36,883 nucleotides of DNA from Synergistaceae bacterium OttesenSCG-928-I11 (GTDB lineage: Bacteria; Synergistota; Synergistia; Synergistales; Synergistaceae). The stretch's first letter is position 1. The number at the start of each line of letters is the position of its first letter. The translations under genes and the position numbers were made by a program. Under the pieces are notes generated by a model that saw only the letters and a list, made by a program, of their open reading frames with translations, ran no database searches and was not told the DNA's origin. This document shows, in pieces, positions 27,887 through 36,243 of this stretch. Location: assembly GCA_030266365.1 (NCBI GenBank), contig JAJDHV010000008.1, positions 1 to 36,883 of the forward strand. The letters run 5' to 3'.

Positions 27887-27924
27887 AAATCGGGAGGGAG
27901 GGGAAGAGCCCTCTCTCCCGATTT
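27887..27924 (+). terminator. Terminator-like hairpin after flagellin 1
   Basis: A 16-bp stem (one G-U pair) of 27887-27902 with 27909-27924, loop GAAGAG. The 3' arm ends in ATTT and is followed by AACTTAAA, so the U run is weak. It should separate flagellin 1 and flagellin 2 transcripts, perhaps incompletely. Confidence 0.6.
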
Positions 27925-28102
27925 AACTTAAATGACGTTGTGATGGAAACGGGCGCGTATTTTTGCGCCCATGAGACGTTGGACCTTGACAACTGAAACA
28001 AACATCAAACTACCAATTGTCAATTCAATACTCCCTGTGGCACTACAGTTGATGCGCTCATGTTTATGTAAATTGTGAAAATTTGTGAAGGAGGCGATGC
28101 GC

Positions 28103-28116
28103 TGGCAAGGAAGCCG
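28103..28116 (+). promoter_or_regulatory. Possible upstream CsrA hairpin in flagellin 2 leader
   Basis: TGGC-AAGGAA-GCCG: three GC pairs plus a U-G pair closing a hexaloop that contains GGA. It lies 83 bases upstream of the hairpin over the ribosome-binding site. Weaker than the flagellin 1 sites, but the same hexaloop layout. Confidence 0.4.
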
Positions 28117-28199
28117 ATAGGAAAATATAACCGTTGCTGAACCTTCCTCCACGGGTTCCGGGAGCATGGAAGTTTCTCGGACGACATCATTAAGCACAA

Positions 28200-28217
28200 C
28201 ACAACAGGGAGGTTGTG
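28200..28217 (+). promoter_or_regulatory. Predicted CsrA-binding hairpin over the flagellin 2 ribosome-binding site
   Basis: CACAAC-AGGGAG-GTTGTG, the same 6-bp stem as before flagellin 1 with one loop base changed (AGGGAG for AAGGAG), again ending 4 bases before the ATG. The rest of the two leaders is unrelated, so this hairpin appears selected. Confidence 0.7.
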
Positions 28218-28221
28218 AACA

Positions 28222-30579
28222 ATGCGTATCAACACCAATATTCCAGCGCTACAGTCTTACAACGCACTCACCGCGACCAACAGCGCACTTCAGAAGTCCA
28301 TCAACCGTCTCTCGACCGGCCTGCGTATCAACAGCGCCGCCGACGACGCTGCCGGGCTCGCCATCTCCGAGAAGATGCGCGCGCAGTACCGCGGCCTCGA
28401 CCAGGCCATCAGCAACTCTCAGGATGGCATCTCGATGATCCAGACTGCCGAGGGTGCCTTGAACGAGACGCACTCCATCCTTCAGCGTATGCGCGAGCTG
28501 TCCGTACAGGCGGCGAACGACACGCTGACGCAGGAAGACCGCAGCTACATCCAGCTCGAGGTCGACCAGCTCAAGGAGGAGATCACCCGTATCTCCAACA
28601 CGACGCAGTTCAACAAAAAGCAGCTGCTCGATGGTTCTGCCGCTGCGGTGTGGTCCTCTGACAACCTCGAGACGAAGGCGATCATCAACGGCGGTCTTCG
28701 CGAGATCGACCAGTTCGGCCAGAAGAAGGCGGTCGAGGGCAACTTTAAGATCACGATCAAGGCGTCGCCCGGCGAAGCCGAGGTACAGAAGTCCGATATC
28801 TTCAAGATCAAGCACAAGAACGTCATCATGGACGTCCTTGTGAACAAGGAACAGGGCGTCGAGAAGGTTCGCGTCGACAACCTGCCGGCCGGTACATATA
28901 ATATCAAGGTATTCTCTTCGGCCGGTGCGCTCTCAGCGGCTGCGGCAGTTGGTTTCACTAGCGCAGCTGGCATTGTGGCGACTTATGGAGACATTGTTAA
29001 AGGTGCGTTCAAAATGAGTGGCATCAATACATTGTCAGCCAGTCACAATATGAGCTACCTCTTTGAAGTCGCGAGCGTCAACACGGCGGCGAATCAGGTT
29101 GTGTTCAATGTCCGTGCCATGGGTGTAGATGCGAAGGGCAATGCTCTAACGTTTAACGGAGGCCAGATTACCGTTGGCACAGCAGGGGCCAAAGATGGCG
29201 ACTATAAAGCAATAGGGCTCAATCTCGCACAATCTGCGATATCTCTTAGCAATGCGAAAGCGACTGCTTTTTCCGTCGGTTCCAAGCTCGTCATCTCCCA
29301 CGTCGCGACGAATGCTGATAAAGGTTTGACGGTGAGCGGTACCATAAACACAGACTGGGAGGGTGCGTGGAGTACTGGCAACGCTACTCTCAAGAACGCC
29401 TACGGTGTGAATGTAGCGGATGTTCAAAACAAAGAGGTTCACTTCAAACAGTTCTATCTGAACACGGCTAATGGCACCGTCCACGAGGGCGACATCGTAG
29501 TCACCTTCAACACTTCGTTTGCCGCTACCAGTAAGGGTGGAGTGGCCTCCTTCGAAGCAGCTTACATCGGTCAGGTAGCGAAGGGCGACGTACAGCTCCG
29601 CGACCTTGACAAGTTCTGGGACGCGAACGGCAAGTTCATGCTGGACGACCCCAAGACGCTGTCGATCGTTCAGGGCGACGGCAAGAAGACGAACGTGACA
29701 CTGTACTCGACGGACACGCTCGACGATGTACGCAAAAAGCTGAACGATGCAGTCGCTGTCGGTCTTGGTCAGGGTAAGTACGCGAGCAACAACATCGACA
29801 ACTTTGTGTCGTTCGTTGAAGACTCAGTGCCGAACAGCCCGGAAGCAGTAGAGGGAACGTTCGTCATCCGCAGCCTGATCCCTGGTGCAAACGGCAAGCT
29901 CAGCCTTTCCGGCGACGAGGACATCATCAAGGCGTTCAGCCTGAACGTGATCCAGGAGGCGAGGGAGAGCCAGTTCGAAGTCTCGATCGTCGACGCCCAC
30001 TCGGGCAACGTCGTCGCCACCGACGCCAAGGTGACCGGCAACACGCTCGTTGGCGTGCTCCACGAGAATGTCGACGTGAAGTTCGACTCGATGGCGAACA
30101 TTGACGTGACTTGGGACAAAGACAGCGGTCGCTTCTTGCTGAAGCAGTCGACGGATGTCTACGAGACGATCCTTCACCTTGCGGATAACACGACGGTGTT
30201 CCAGATCGGGGCCAACGAAGGCGAGGACATGGGGATCAACATCGGCAACATGTCCGCGGAGGCACTCGGCGTGCACAACTTGATCGTGACGGACCGCGAG
30301 TCTGCTGCCCGGAGCATCACAGTCATCGACGGCGCGATCAACAAAGTGTCGTTGCAGCGTGCGAAACTCGGTGCATACCAGAACCGTTTGGAGCACACGA
30401 TCAACAACCTGACGACGGCATCGACGAACATGAAGTCGTCCGAGAGCCGCATTCGCGACGCCGACATGGCGAAAGAGATGATGAACTTCACGAAGCTCAA
30501 CATCCTGAGCCAGGCCGGCAACTCGATGCTCGCACAGGCCAACCAGCTGCCGCAGAACATCCTGAGCCTGCTCCGCTAA
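28222..30579 (+). CDS. Flagellin, second copy
   Basis: A 785-residue flagellin that differs from the first copy at only four residues, all in the first 70 (for example Ala18 for Leu and Ser21 for Asn). The D0/D1 ends and the large central domain are as described for copy one. The DNA is apparently identical from codon 77 onward, while the first 76 codons carry about 30 mostly synonymous changes. That pattern fits gene conversion of an older duplicate better than a fresh tandem duplication. The start ATG follows AGGGAGG within a CsrA-type hairpin. No terminator separates it from flaG, so the two are probably co-transcribed. Confidence 0.96.
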   Translation: MRINTNIPALQSYNALTATNSALQKSINRLSTGLRINSAADDAAGLAISEKMRAQYRGLDQAISNSQDGISMIQTAEGALNETHSILQRMRELSVQAANDTLTQEDRSYIQLEVDQLKEEITRISNTTQFNKKQLLDGSAAAVWSSDNLETKAIINGGLREIDQFGQKKAVEGNFKITIKASPGEAEVQKSDIFKIKHKNVIMDVLVNKEQGVEKVRVDNLPAGTYNIKVFSSAGALSAAAAVGFTSAAGIVATYGDIVKGAFKMSGINTLSASHNMSYLFEVASVNTAANQVVFNVRAMGVDAKGNALTFNGGQITVGTAGAKDGDYKAIGLNLAQSAISLSNAKATAFSVGSKLVISHVATNADKGLTVSGTINTDWEGAWSTGNATLKNAYGVNVADVQNKEVHFKQFYLNTANGTVHEGDIVVTFNTSFAATSKGGVASFEAAYIGQVAKGDVQLRDLDKFWDANGKFMLDDPKTLSIVQGDGKKTNVTLYSTDTLDDVRKKLNDAVAVGLGQGKYASNNIDNFVSFVEDSVPNSPEAVEGTFVIRSLIPGANGKLSLSGDEDIIKAFSLNVIQEARESQFEVSIVDAHSGNVVATDAKVTGNTLVGVLHENVDVKFDSMANIDVTWDKDSGRFLLKQSTDVYETILHLADNTTVFQIGANEGEDMGINIGNMSAEALGVHNLIVTDRESAARSITVIDGAINKVSLQRAKLGAYQNRLEHTINNLTTASTNMKSSESRIRDADMAKEMMNFTKLNILSQAGNSMLAQANQLPQNILSLLR
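28450..30577 (+). repeat. 2.1-kb direct repeat, copy B (flagellin 2)
   Basis: Second copy of the 2128-base tract at 25718-27845. Such a repeat can recombine, deleting one flagellin gene and the leader between (2732 bases), and can be collapsed by short-read assembly. Confidence 0.9.
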
Positions 30580-30588
30580 ATAAGCGTC

Positions 30589-30645
30589 GATCGAATCTTG
30601 TTTACATGGAAGTCTCGTATTACACGGAAGTAATTTGATTCGATC
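30589..30645 (+). promoter_or_regulatory. Structured leader between flagellin 2 and flaG with tandem GGA motifs
   Basis: An outer 9-bp inverted repeat, GATCGAATC (30589-30597) and GATTCGATC (30637-30645), encloses two near-identical 12-mers, TTACATGGAAGT (30602-30613) and TTACACGGAAGT (30620-30631). The second forms ATTAC-ACGGAA-GTAAT with GGA in a hexaloop. Both 12-mers match the CsrA consensus RUACARGGAUGU at about nine positions. The structure ends about 15 bases before the flaG ribosome-binding site. Confidence 0.55.
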
Positions 30646-30673
30646 AAACCTTCTCTGCAAGGTGGTGATCCAG

Positions 30674-31033
30674 TTGAAGGTAGCGGAAACAAACGCGTTT
30701 ACGCCAAAAGATCAATCGGCCCTGGTCGATGCAGTTCGTTTGGCGGTATCGACTGGCAACAGGGACGCAACCGCTTCGCCGACGACAAAGGACACCGCTC
30801 CTTTTGATAAGGATCGATTAAAAGAAGCGCTTAAAGCGGCGGATAGACTGTCTGAATACTCTAATCGCAGACTTAAGTTCGAGTATCAGAAGGAGGCCGA
30901 TGTTTTTCAGGTGTCCGTGGTCGACGGCGAGGATGGGAAAGAGGTGATACGCAAGATACCACCGGACGGTATCCTGCGTATGATCGAAAACCTCAAAAAA
31001 TTCGCCGGCGTCAGTCTCGATACAAAAGCGTAG
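30674..31033 (+). CDS. flaG: FlaG family flagellar protein
   Basis: FlaG proteins influence filament length or filament-cap assembly and usually lie beside flagellin or fliD. The C-terminal domain is characteristic: RRLKFEYQKEADVFQVSVVDGEDGKEVIRKIPP followed by ILRMIENLKKFAGV, where the D-x-x-T/K-G-E-V-I-R-K-I-P-P pattern is the FlaG signature. The N-terminal half is polar and low in complexity. The frame is open from 30635, but TTG at 30674 is chosen because AAGGTGG lies about 8 bases upstream, giving 119 residues; GTG at 30665 is possible. It is followed by a strong terminator. No fliD is in the window. Confidence 0.9.
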   Translation: MKVAETNAFTPKDQSALVDAVRLAVSTGNRDATASPTTKDTAPFDKDRLKEALKAADRLSEYSNRRLKFEYQKEADVFQVSVVDGEDGKEVIRKIPPDGILRMIENLKKFAGVSLDTKA

Positions 31034-31041
31034 CAACAGGA

Positions 31042-31077
31042 AAAGAGGGTCTCTCTTCGGAGGGGCCCTCTTTTTTT
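31042..31077 (+). terminator. Intrinsic terminator after flaG
   Basis: A 14-bp stem (31042-31055 with 31060-31073, two G-U pairs) capped by a UUCG tetraloop, with a U run through 31077. Same design as the pyr leader terminator. It ends the flagellin 2-flaG transcript. Confidence 0.88.
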
Positions 31078-31111
31078 GTGCAAAAAATTGCTCAATGAAT
31101 GATAAAAGCTA

Positions 31112-31139
31112 TCAAGAGGGCATCCAAAGGCGACGATAA
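31112..31139 (+). promoter_or_regulatory. Weak candidate sigma-28 promoter of flagellin 3
   Basis: TCAA (31112-31115), 16 bases, GACGATAA (31132-31139). The -10 differs from GCCGATAA at one base, the -35 at one of four, and the spacer is one base long. It lies 150 bases upstream of the start codon, leaving a long leader. Confidence 0.3.
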
Positions 31140-31270
31140 TAATTTTGATGGAACACGGTACGCTTGCATTGGATGTCGCGCTGCATGGATGCGTGTGCGT
31201 ATTTTGGTGCAGCTTACCTGTCGATTATTTTACCCGTCCCGTTTTGCTCGAGCGCGGGCGGGTGAGAGAC

Positions 31271-31282
31271 TACAGGGAGGTA
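31271..31282 (+). promoter_or_regulatory. Possible CsrA site over the flagellin 3 ribosome-binding site
   Basis: TAC-AGGGAG-GTA: the loop sequence matches that of flagellin 2 and UACAGGGAG fits the CsrA consensus, but the stem is only 3 bp. It ends 7 bases before the ATG. Confidence 0.4.
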
Positions 31283-31289
31283 CTTGCAC

Positions 31290-33737
31290 ATGCGTATTTT
31301 GCAGAACATACCGGCGCTTCAAAGTTACAATGCGCTGACCAAGACGAATGAGGCGTTGTCAAAATCGATCAACAGGCTTTCGACAGGTCTGCGGATCAAC
31401 AGTGCGGCGGATGATGCCGCAGGGCTTGCGATTTCGGAGAAGATGCGCTCGCAGATTCGAGGGCTCAACCAGGCAACGCGTAATGCCCAGGACGGTATCT
31501 CAATGATTCAGACGGCGGAGGGCGCGCTTTCGGAAACGCACTCAATGCTCCAACGTATGAGGGAATTGGCTGTGCAAGCCGCCAACGATACGTTGACACA
31601 AGAGGACCGCAGTTATATCCAAGCTGAAATCGACCAGTTAAAAGAAGAGATCACGCGCATCTCGACGACGACGCAGTTCAACAAGAAACAACTGCTCGAC
31701 GGTTCCGGTGGCGCGCTTTGGTCGACGGACAATCTGGCAACCAAGGTTATTGTGAATGGCGGCTTACGTGAGATAGACCAGTTTGGGCAGAAGTCGGCGC
31801 GCGAAGGTAACTTCAAGATCACGATTGACTCTATACCGGGGCAATCACAGACGCAAAAGACGGACATTTTCAAGATCAAGCACCCTAATGTCATCATGAA
31901 TGTCACTTTGAATAAAGGCGCTGGTTTTGAAAGCGTCAGGGTCGATAATCTCCCGGCCGGAAATTATAACGTGATTGCCGGAACCGCGGTTGCCGCAGAC
32001 GGTGTGGTTCATGCCGCATATTTTGCCAAAGCCGGACAGATCATAACCGCGGCGGCTGGTTTGACTGTGACTGCATCGAGCGCAGATCTAGTCGCCGAAC
32101 TTCTGGACATCGATTGGACTGAAATGGGCATTACCGACAATCAGAGCATCCTGATGGAAGTTGTGTCGGTCAACACGGCCGCCGGAGCAGAGAGCGTATC
32201 CTTCCGTTTGCAGATTAAGAGCCTTTCTGTTGATGGAACGCTCAACTCCTATAACGACTCGAATTTTCTAGTGACACAAAACGGTATTTCTGGAAAGAAA
32301 GAAGAATTGGGTTGGGACGTATCGGACGCGACGGCTTTCGCTCTTAAAGATGTGGCGAAAATTGGTCTGTTTACGGCAGGCGACAAAATTGTTTTCAACT
32401 ACGCGGCGGAATCCAACCGTGCTGGAACTTTTTCCGCCACCGTCGCGATAACTGTATCCGGCAAGGTTAACACGGTCTGGCCCGAGGGTTGGACGAAGAC
32501 TGTGAGCGCTGGGGGGCTTAAAGCTCCTGCTACCTACGAATCCACCTTCAATGTTGCAGCGTCCGCGGTTCGCGGCGGCGAGATTCACTTCAAACAGTTC
32601 TATTTGAACACACAGAACGGAACGCATTATGAAGGCAGCACGGTGATTACCTTCAACACGGCATTTGCCGCGCCCTCTGGCGGAACGACAATCGTTGGCA
32701 CGACATTCGAAGCCGCTTATATCGGGCAGGTTGCCAAAAAGGATGTTCAGTTGCGAGACCTTGATAAGTTCTGGGACCCCAATGGAAAGTTTTTGCTGGA
32801 CGAGGCGAAACAACTTTCAATTATACAGGGAGACGGGACGAAGGCGACGTTTACGATCTACTCGACAGATACATTGGAAGATGTGCGCAAAAAACTCAAC
32901 GACACAATTGCCCTCGGCCTCGGTCAAGGAAAATATTCCCCCGAAAGCATCAACAATTTTGTGTCGTTTGTTGAAGACCCGGTGCCGAACGGACCTGAGT
33001 CCGTGCAGGGGACGTTTATCATACGCAGTTTGGTTCCCGGCTCGGACGGCGCTTTGTCGTTCTCGGGAGACGAGGATATTATCAGGTCGTTGTCATTGAA
33101 TGTAATACAAGAATCAAAAGAGAGTCAGTTCAGGGTGTCGGTTTACGACGCGCATACAGGAGCTACGGTAGCAACCAACGTCAAGATCAGCGGCAATACG
33201 CTGTATGGAGTGGTCGCACCCAACATCGATGTGACCTTCGATCCAATGGCCGACATTAGGGCAACTTGGAATCCAAGGACACTGGGATTTGATTTGATCA
33301 GCATGCCGGAGGAGTACAGCACGATCGTTCACTTGTCCGACAACTCGACGATCTTCCAGATTGGCGCGAACCAGAGCGAGGACATGAGCATCGATATCGG
33401 TGACATGGGTGCATACGCCTTGGGTATTCACAACATCAACGTCTCTGACAGGGAATCTGCAGCCCGCGCGCTCGGCAAGATCGACAACGCAGTTGGTCTT
33501 GTTTCGAAACAGAGGGCAAAGCTCGGCGCATATCAGAACAGGTTAGAGCACACCATCAGTAACCTGACGACGGCCGCTACCAACACAACGGCAGCCGAGA
33601 GCCGAATCCGCGATGCTGATATGGCGAAGGAAATGATGGAGTTCACGAAGCTCAACATCCTGAGTCAGGCTGGCAATTCGATGCTCGCGCAGGCCAACCA
33701 GTTGCCACAGAATGTGATGGCCCTGCTCAGAGGGTAA
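31290..33737 (+). CDS. Flagellin, diverged third copy
   Basis: An 815-residue flagellin with the same plan as the two before it: [36 protein letters not shown] and [13 protein letters not shown] at the N-terminus, [21 protein letters not shown] and [16 protein letters not shown] at the C-terminus. The central domain has clearly diverged and is about 30 residues longer, although [20 protein letters not shown] and the IN-like [23 protein letters not shown] remain. Codons are less biased than in copies 1 and 2, suggesting lower expression. An in-frame TTG lies 6 bases upstream, but the ATG at 31290 aligns with the other flagellins and has AGGGAGG 9 bases before it. It could be a minor or position-specific filament subunit. 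Confidence 0.95.
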   Translation: MRILQNIPALQSYNALTKTNEALSKSINRLSTGLRINSAADDAAGLAISEKMRSQIRGLNQATRNAQDGISMIQTAEGALSETHSMLQRMRELAVQAANDTLTQEDRSYIQAEIDQLKEEITRISTTTQFNKKQLLDGSGGALWSTDNLATKVIVNGGLREIDQFGQKSAREGNFKITIDSIPGQSQTQKTDIFKIKHPNVIMNVTLNKGAGFESVRVDNLPAGNYNVIAGTAVAADGVVHAAYFAKAGQIITAAAGLTVTASSADLVAELLDIDWTEMGITDNQSILMEVVSVNTAAGAESVSFRLQIKSLSVDGTLNSYNDSNFLVTQNGISGKKEELGWDVSDATAFALKDVAKIGLFTAGDKIVFNYAAESNRAGTFSATVAITVSGKVNTVWPEGWTKTVSAGGLKAPATYESTFNVAASAVRGGEIHFKQFYLNTQNGTHYEGSTVITFNTAFAAPSGGTTIVGTTFEAAYIGQVAKKDVQLRDLDKFWDPNGKFLLDEAKQLSIIQGDGTKATFTIYSTDTLEDVRKKLNDTIALGLGQGKYSPESINNFVSFVEDPVPNGPESVQGTFIIRSLVPGSDGALSFSGDEDIIRSLSLNVIQESKESQFRVSVYDAHTGATVATNVKISGNTLYGVVAPNIDVTFDPMADIRATWNPRTLGFDLISMPEEYSTIVHLSDNSTIFQIGANQSEDMSIDIGDMGAYALGIHNINVSDRESAARALGKIDNAVGLVSKQRAKLGAYQNRLEHTISNLTTAATNTTAAESRIRDADMAKEMMEFTKLNILSQAGNSMLAQANQLPQNVMALLRG

Positions 33738-33766
33738 ATTTCTGATAAAGATATTACCTGGAATCG

Positions 33767-33808
33767 AAGAAGACTGGGGAACGATTCAATCGGCTCCCCA
33801 GTCTTCTT
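33767..33808 (+). terminator. Terminator-like hairpin after flagellin 3
   Basis: AAGAAGACTGGGGA pairs perfectly with TCCCCAGTCTTCTT (14 bp) around a 14-base loop. Only ATC follows instead of a U run, so termination may be weak. It marks the boundary between the flagellin genes and the AT-rich modification cassette. Confidence 0.6.
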
Positions 33809-33856
33809 ATCAAGAATAACGCACGGAGTTAATAAATTTTAGGGGGCCTATTTTTT

Positions 33857-35053
33857 ATGGATAAGCCGATAATTTTTTACGGTGCGGGAAGCTCTGCAAA
33901 AGAGGTTTTAGAACAGTGTTTTTCTAAAAATATCGTGCCTGTTTGTTTTACTGACTCCGATAAGCGTAAACATAATAGTTCATTTGAAGCAGTTGGAGGA
34001 AGTTTTGAAATACTGCCTCTTAATGATGCATTAGAACGGTGGCCGGATGCCGATGTGTTGATCTCGACCAACCCCGTTTGGTATGCTGAAGTTCGCGAAT
34101 TATTACTCTCAAATGGATTATCAGAAGAGCGGGTGCGTTTCCCTGATTCGCTTAAATTTTTTGTCGGTATCCCAAAGCACTGTCCTGAAATTGGGCATTT
34201 TTTTGTGCTGGATGGCTTGGGTTATAAAACCTGTTGCGGGCCATATATCAGAAATTGTGCGAGTACGGGAAATTTGGAGGAAGACATTGCGCAATATTAC
34301 GAGTTTTGTGAGCAGTTGAGAGATGCGTTGAACGAGGGTAAACTGACAAGCTGTGCGGATTGTTCGATGCTTCGCGATGGTCGTTCGGAAGAGCCTTTAA
34401 AGATTGAGAGGGTTAATTTATCAACTGGACTCCCGGGCGGAGATCGTTGTAACGCGCGCTGTTGCTATTGCACCTATGGAGAGTCCCTTGGTGCACATGC
34501 CAGAGAAGATAATCTCTTGGAAATCGTTCGGAAATTAACGGCGCAGCCGGATATGGATTATTTATATTATGCATCCGGTGAACTCAGTATTTCTCCATAT
34601 AGAGATGAAATCCTGAAGATGTGGAAAGAAAAGGGCTGGGCAGGGCAAATTGACACCAATGCATTTTTGTATTGCGATGGCATAACGACGTTGTTGCGTG
34701 ATAGACGCGTTCGCGCGGAAATCAGCTTGGATGCCGGGACGCCAGAAACATTTACAAAGGTGAAAGGCGTCGATTGTCTGGGGAGGGTTATGAGAAACAT
34801 CAAACGATATGCTGAGGCAGGAGAGGTTTGGCTTAAATATATTATTCTGGAGGGTATCAACGACAACGATACTGATATAGATGGATTTGTGACAATCGCG
34901 AAAAAAATGTATGTTCGTCATATTGTTATTAGCAGAGACCGCAGAGTTATGTATGCGCCGATGACGGACAACGAAAGTTCGGCATTCGCACGTTTGGTTA
35001 ACCAATGTCAAACTGCGAGGTTGCCTTATTCTTTTTCGAACGGAGAAATCTGA
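33857..35053 (+). CDS. Radical SAM protein with N-terminal Rossmann-like domain
   Basis: The 398 residues combine two parts. Residues 1-95 begin IIFYGAGSSAKEVLEQ, a glycine-rich GAGxxA loop of a Rossmann-type fold, and are clearly homologous to the N-terminus of the next gene product. Residues about 185-370 form a radical SAM domain: Cys198, Cys202 and Cys205 in GDRCNARCCYCTYGE give the Cx3Cx2C cluster motif, followed by ASGELSISPYRDEILKMW, ISLDAGTPETFTKVKG and YIILEGINDND typical of the barrel. Extra cysteines precede it (Cys126, 127, 134, 166, 169) and might bind another Fe-S cluster. The substrate is unknown; context suggests a sugar or flagellin modification. The gene is AT-rich compared with its left neighbours. 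Confidence 0.85.
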   Translation: MDKPIIFYGAGSSAKEVLEQCFSKNIVPVCFTDSDKRKHNSSFEAVGGSFEILPLNDALERWPDADVLISTNPVWYAEVRELLLSNGLSEERVRFPDSLKFFVGIPKHCPEIGHFFVLDGLGYKTCCGPYIRNCASTGNLEEDIAQYYEFCEQLRDALNEGKLTSCADCSMLRDGRSEEPLKIERVNLSTGLPGGDRCNARCCYCTYGESLGAHAREDNLLEIVRKLTAQPDMDYLYYASGELSISPYRDEILKMWKEKGWAGQIDTNAFLYCDGITTLLRDRRVRAEISLDAGTPETFTKVKGVDCLGRVMRNIKRYAEAGEVWLKYIILEGINDNDTDIDGFVTIAKKMYVRHIVISRDRRVMYAPMTDNESSAFARLVNQCQTARLPYSFSNGEI

Positions 35054-35054
35054 C

Positions 35055-36239
35055 GTGAAAAAACAATTTATTTTTTATGGTGCCGGTTCTTACGCGAAGA
35101 GTGTCATTGATAGCCATATCGCGATGGATATTGTGCCGGCTTGTTTTGCGGATAAGGATGAGAAAAAACATCATACCAAAATAAAAACGCAAAACGGCAG
35201 CGAATATGAAATTCTTCCACTTCGCGAGGCAATTACGCGCTTCCCTGATTTTGTGTTGATTGTCATGGTTGAGCCGTCTTTGTTTGCCGGTGTCTGCTAC
35301 GACCTGATTGAAAATGCTGGAATTATGCCGGAGCTCATCGGGCCACCGCTATTTTACAACCAGCCTGCTTTTCGCGGATCCTCCAACAATTTCTCCGAGC
35401 TACAAAATAAACTTGCAGATAGCGCAGTCAAAAAAATAGAAATTTTTCAAGATTGCACGGATATTACTGTTGATGCTTTGGGTGACAACCAAATTTTTAA
35501 AATGCGCATGGATGATATTGGTGGGTCTACGATGGGTATTTTGGAGGAAAAACAGTGCGAAGCAGACGAAATGCGCATGCAGCATCGAATTCTGTCCATG
35601 TTTTCTAGAGATTCTATAATTTTTGATGTAGGCGCAAATGTTGGCCTTTATTCACTTTGTTATAAAACATGGTTTCCTGAAATGACTGTTTATGCTTTTG
35701 AACCGTTACCATTGACTTATAGCTTTCTGAAAGAGAACCTTGCCCTGAATAAAATGGATGGTGTGGTTGCCAACAATTTTGGCTTTTTTGACGAGGAAAA
35801 AAGAGTGGAATTCCACTTTTATAGATACACCTCTGGTGCTTCGTCGATTCAAAACATAAGGAAGCTTGGGGAGTCTGCATTTGAAAAAGTCGAATGCAGT
35901 GTTACGACATTGGATTCTTACGTAGACAAGAAAAACGCGCACGTAGATTTTATAAAATGCGACGTAGAGGGTTCGGAGCTTTACGTATATAAGGGCGGAA
36001 TTCAAACGCTAAAAAGAGACAAGCCGGTTGTTTTTTCCGAGATAGTTCACTCCGCAGCTTTTGGATACAGCCACAATGATGTTGTCTCGTTGTTTAAAGA
36101 TTTGGGCTATGTATGCCACGTTATAGAGAATGATCGCCTGAAAGCGATAGAAACAATCACAGAGGACGAGCGCGCGACAAATTTTATCTTTATACATAGC
36201 TCGAAACTTGAAATGTTTGAAAGTATCATCTGCGATTGA
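35055..36239 (+). CDS. FkbM family methyltransferase with N-terminal Rossmann-like domain
   Basis: The 394-residue protein has the same N-terminal domain as the gene before it (FIFYGAGSYAKSVID at 5-19, VPACFADKDEKKH at 27-39, YEILPL at 51-56), then a SAM-dependent methyltransferase domain of the FkbM type: IIFDVGANVGLYSLCY (about 188-203) is the SAM loop, VYAFEPLPLTYSFLKENLALN follows, and HVDFIKCDVEGSELYVYKGG (about 294-313) is the FkbM signature. FkbM enzymes O-methylate sugars or small molecules. The start is GTG, 1 base after the previous stop, with GGAG 9 bases upstream, so the two genes are coupled. A role in O-methylating the flagellin glycan is inferred from context. Confidence 0.87.
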   Translation: MKKQFIFYGAGSYAKSVIDSHIAMDIVPACFADKDEKKHHTKIKTQNGSEYEILPLREAITRFPDFVLIVMVEPSLFAGVCYDLIENAGIMPELIGPPLFYNQPAFRGSSNNFSELQNKLADSAVKKIEIFQDCTDITVDALGDNQIFKMRMDDIGGSTMGILEEKQCEADEMRMQHRILSMFSRDSIIFDVGANVGLYSLCYKTWFPEMTVYAFEPLPLTYSFLKENLALNKMDGVVANNFGFFDEEKRVEFHFYRYTSGASSIQNIRKLGESAFEKVECSVTTLDSYVDKKNAHVDFIKCDVEGSELYVYKGGIQTLKRDKPVVFSEIVHSAAFGYSHNDVVSLFKDLGYVCHVIENDRLKAIETITEDERATNFIFIHSSKLEMFESIICD

Positions 36240-36243
36240 CTTT

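Larger units (their letters stand above)
27925..28221 (+). other. Flagellin 2 leader region, no gene
   Basis: After the terminator hairpin this stretch holds no supported ORF. It contains a GGGCGC/GCGCCC hairpin (27951-27970), a TTGACA at 27986-27991 without a convincing -10 at the right distance, and several GGA triplets including the hairpins at 28103-28116 and 28200-28217. The promoter of flagellin 2 must lie here, but I cannot place it with confidence. Confidence 0.5.

Noticed and set aside
28098-28120. GCCGATAG as a sigma-28 -10 box for flagellin 2
   Set aside because: No TAAA-like -35 lies 15-16 bases upstream (GCGA there), and the bases form part of a GGA hairpin.
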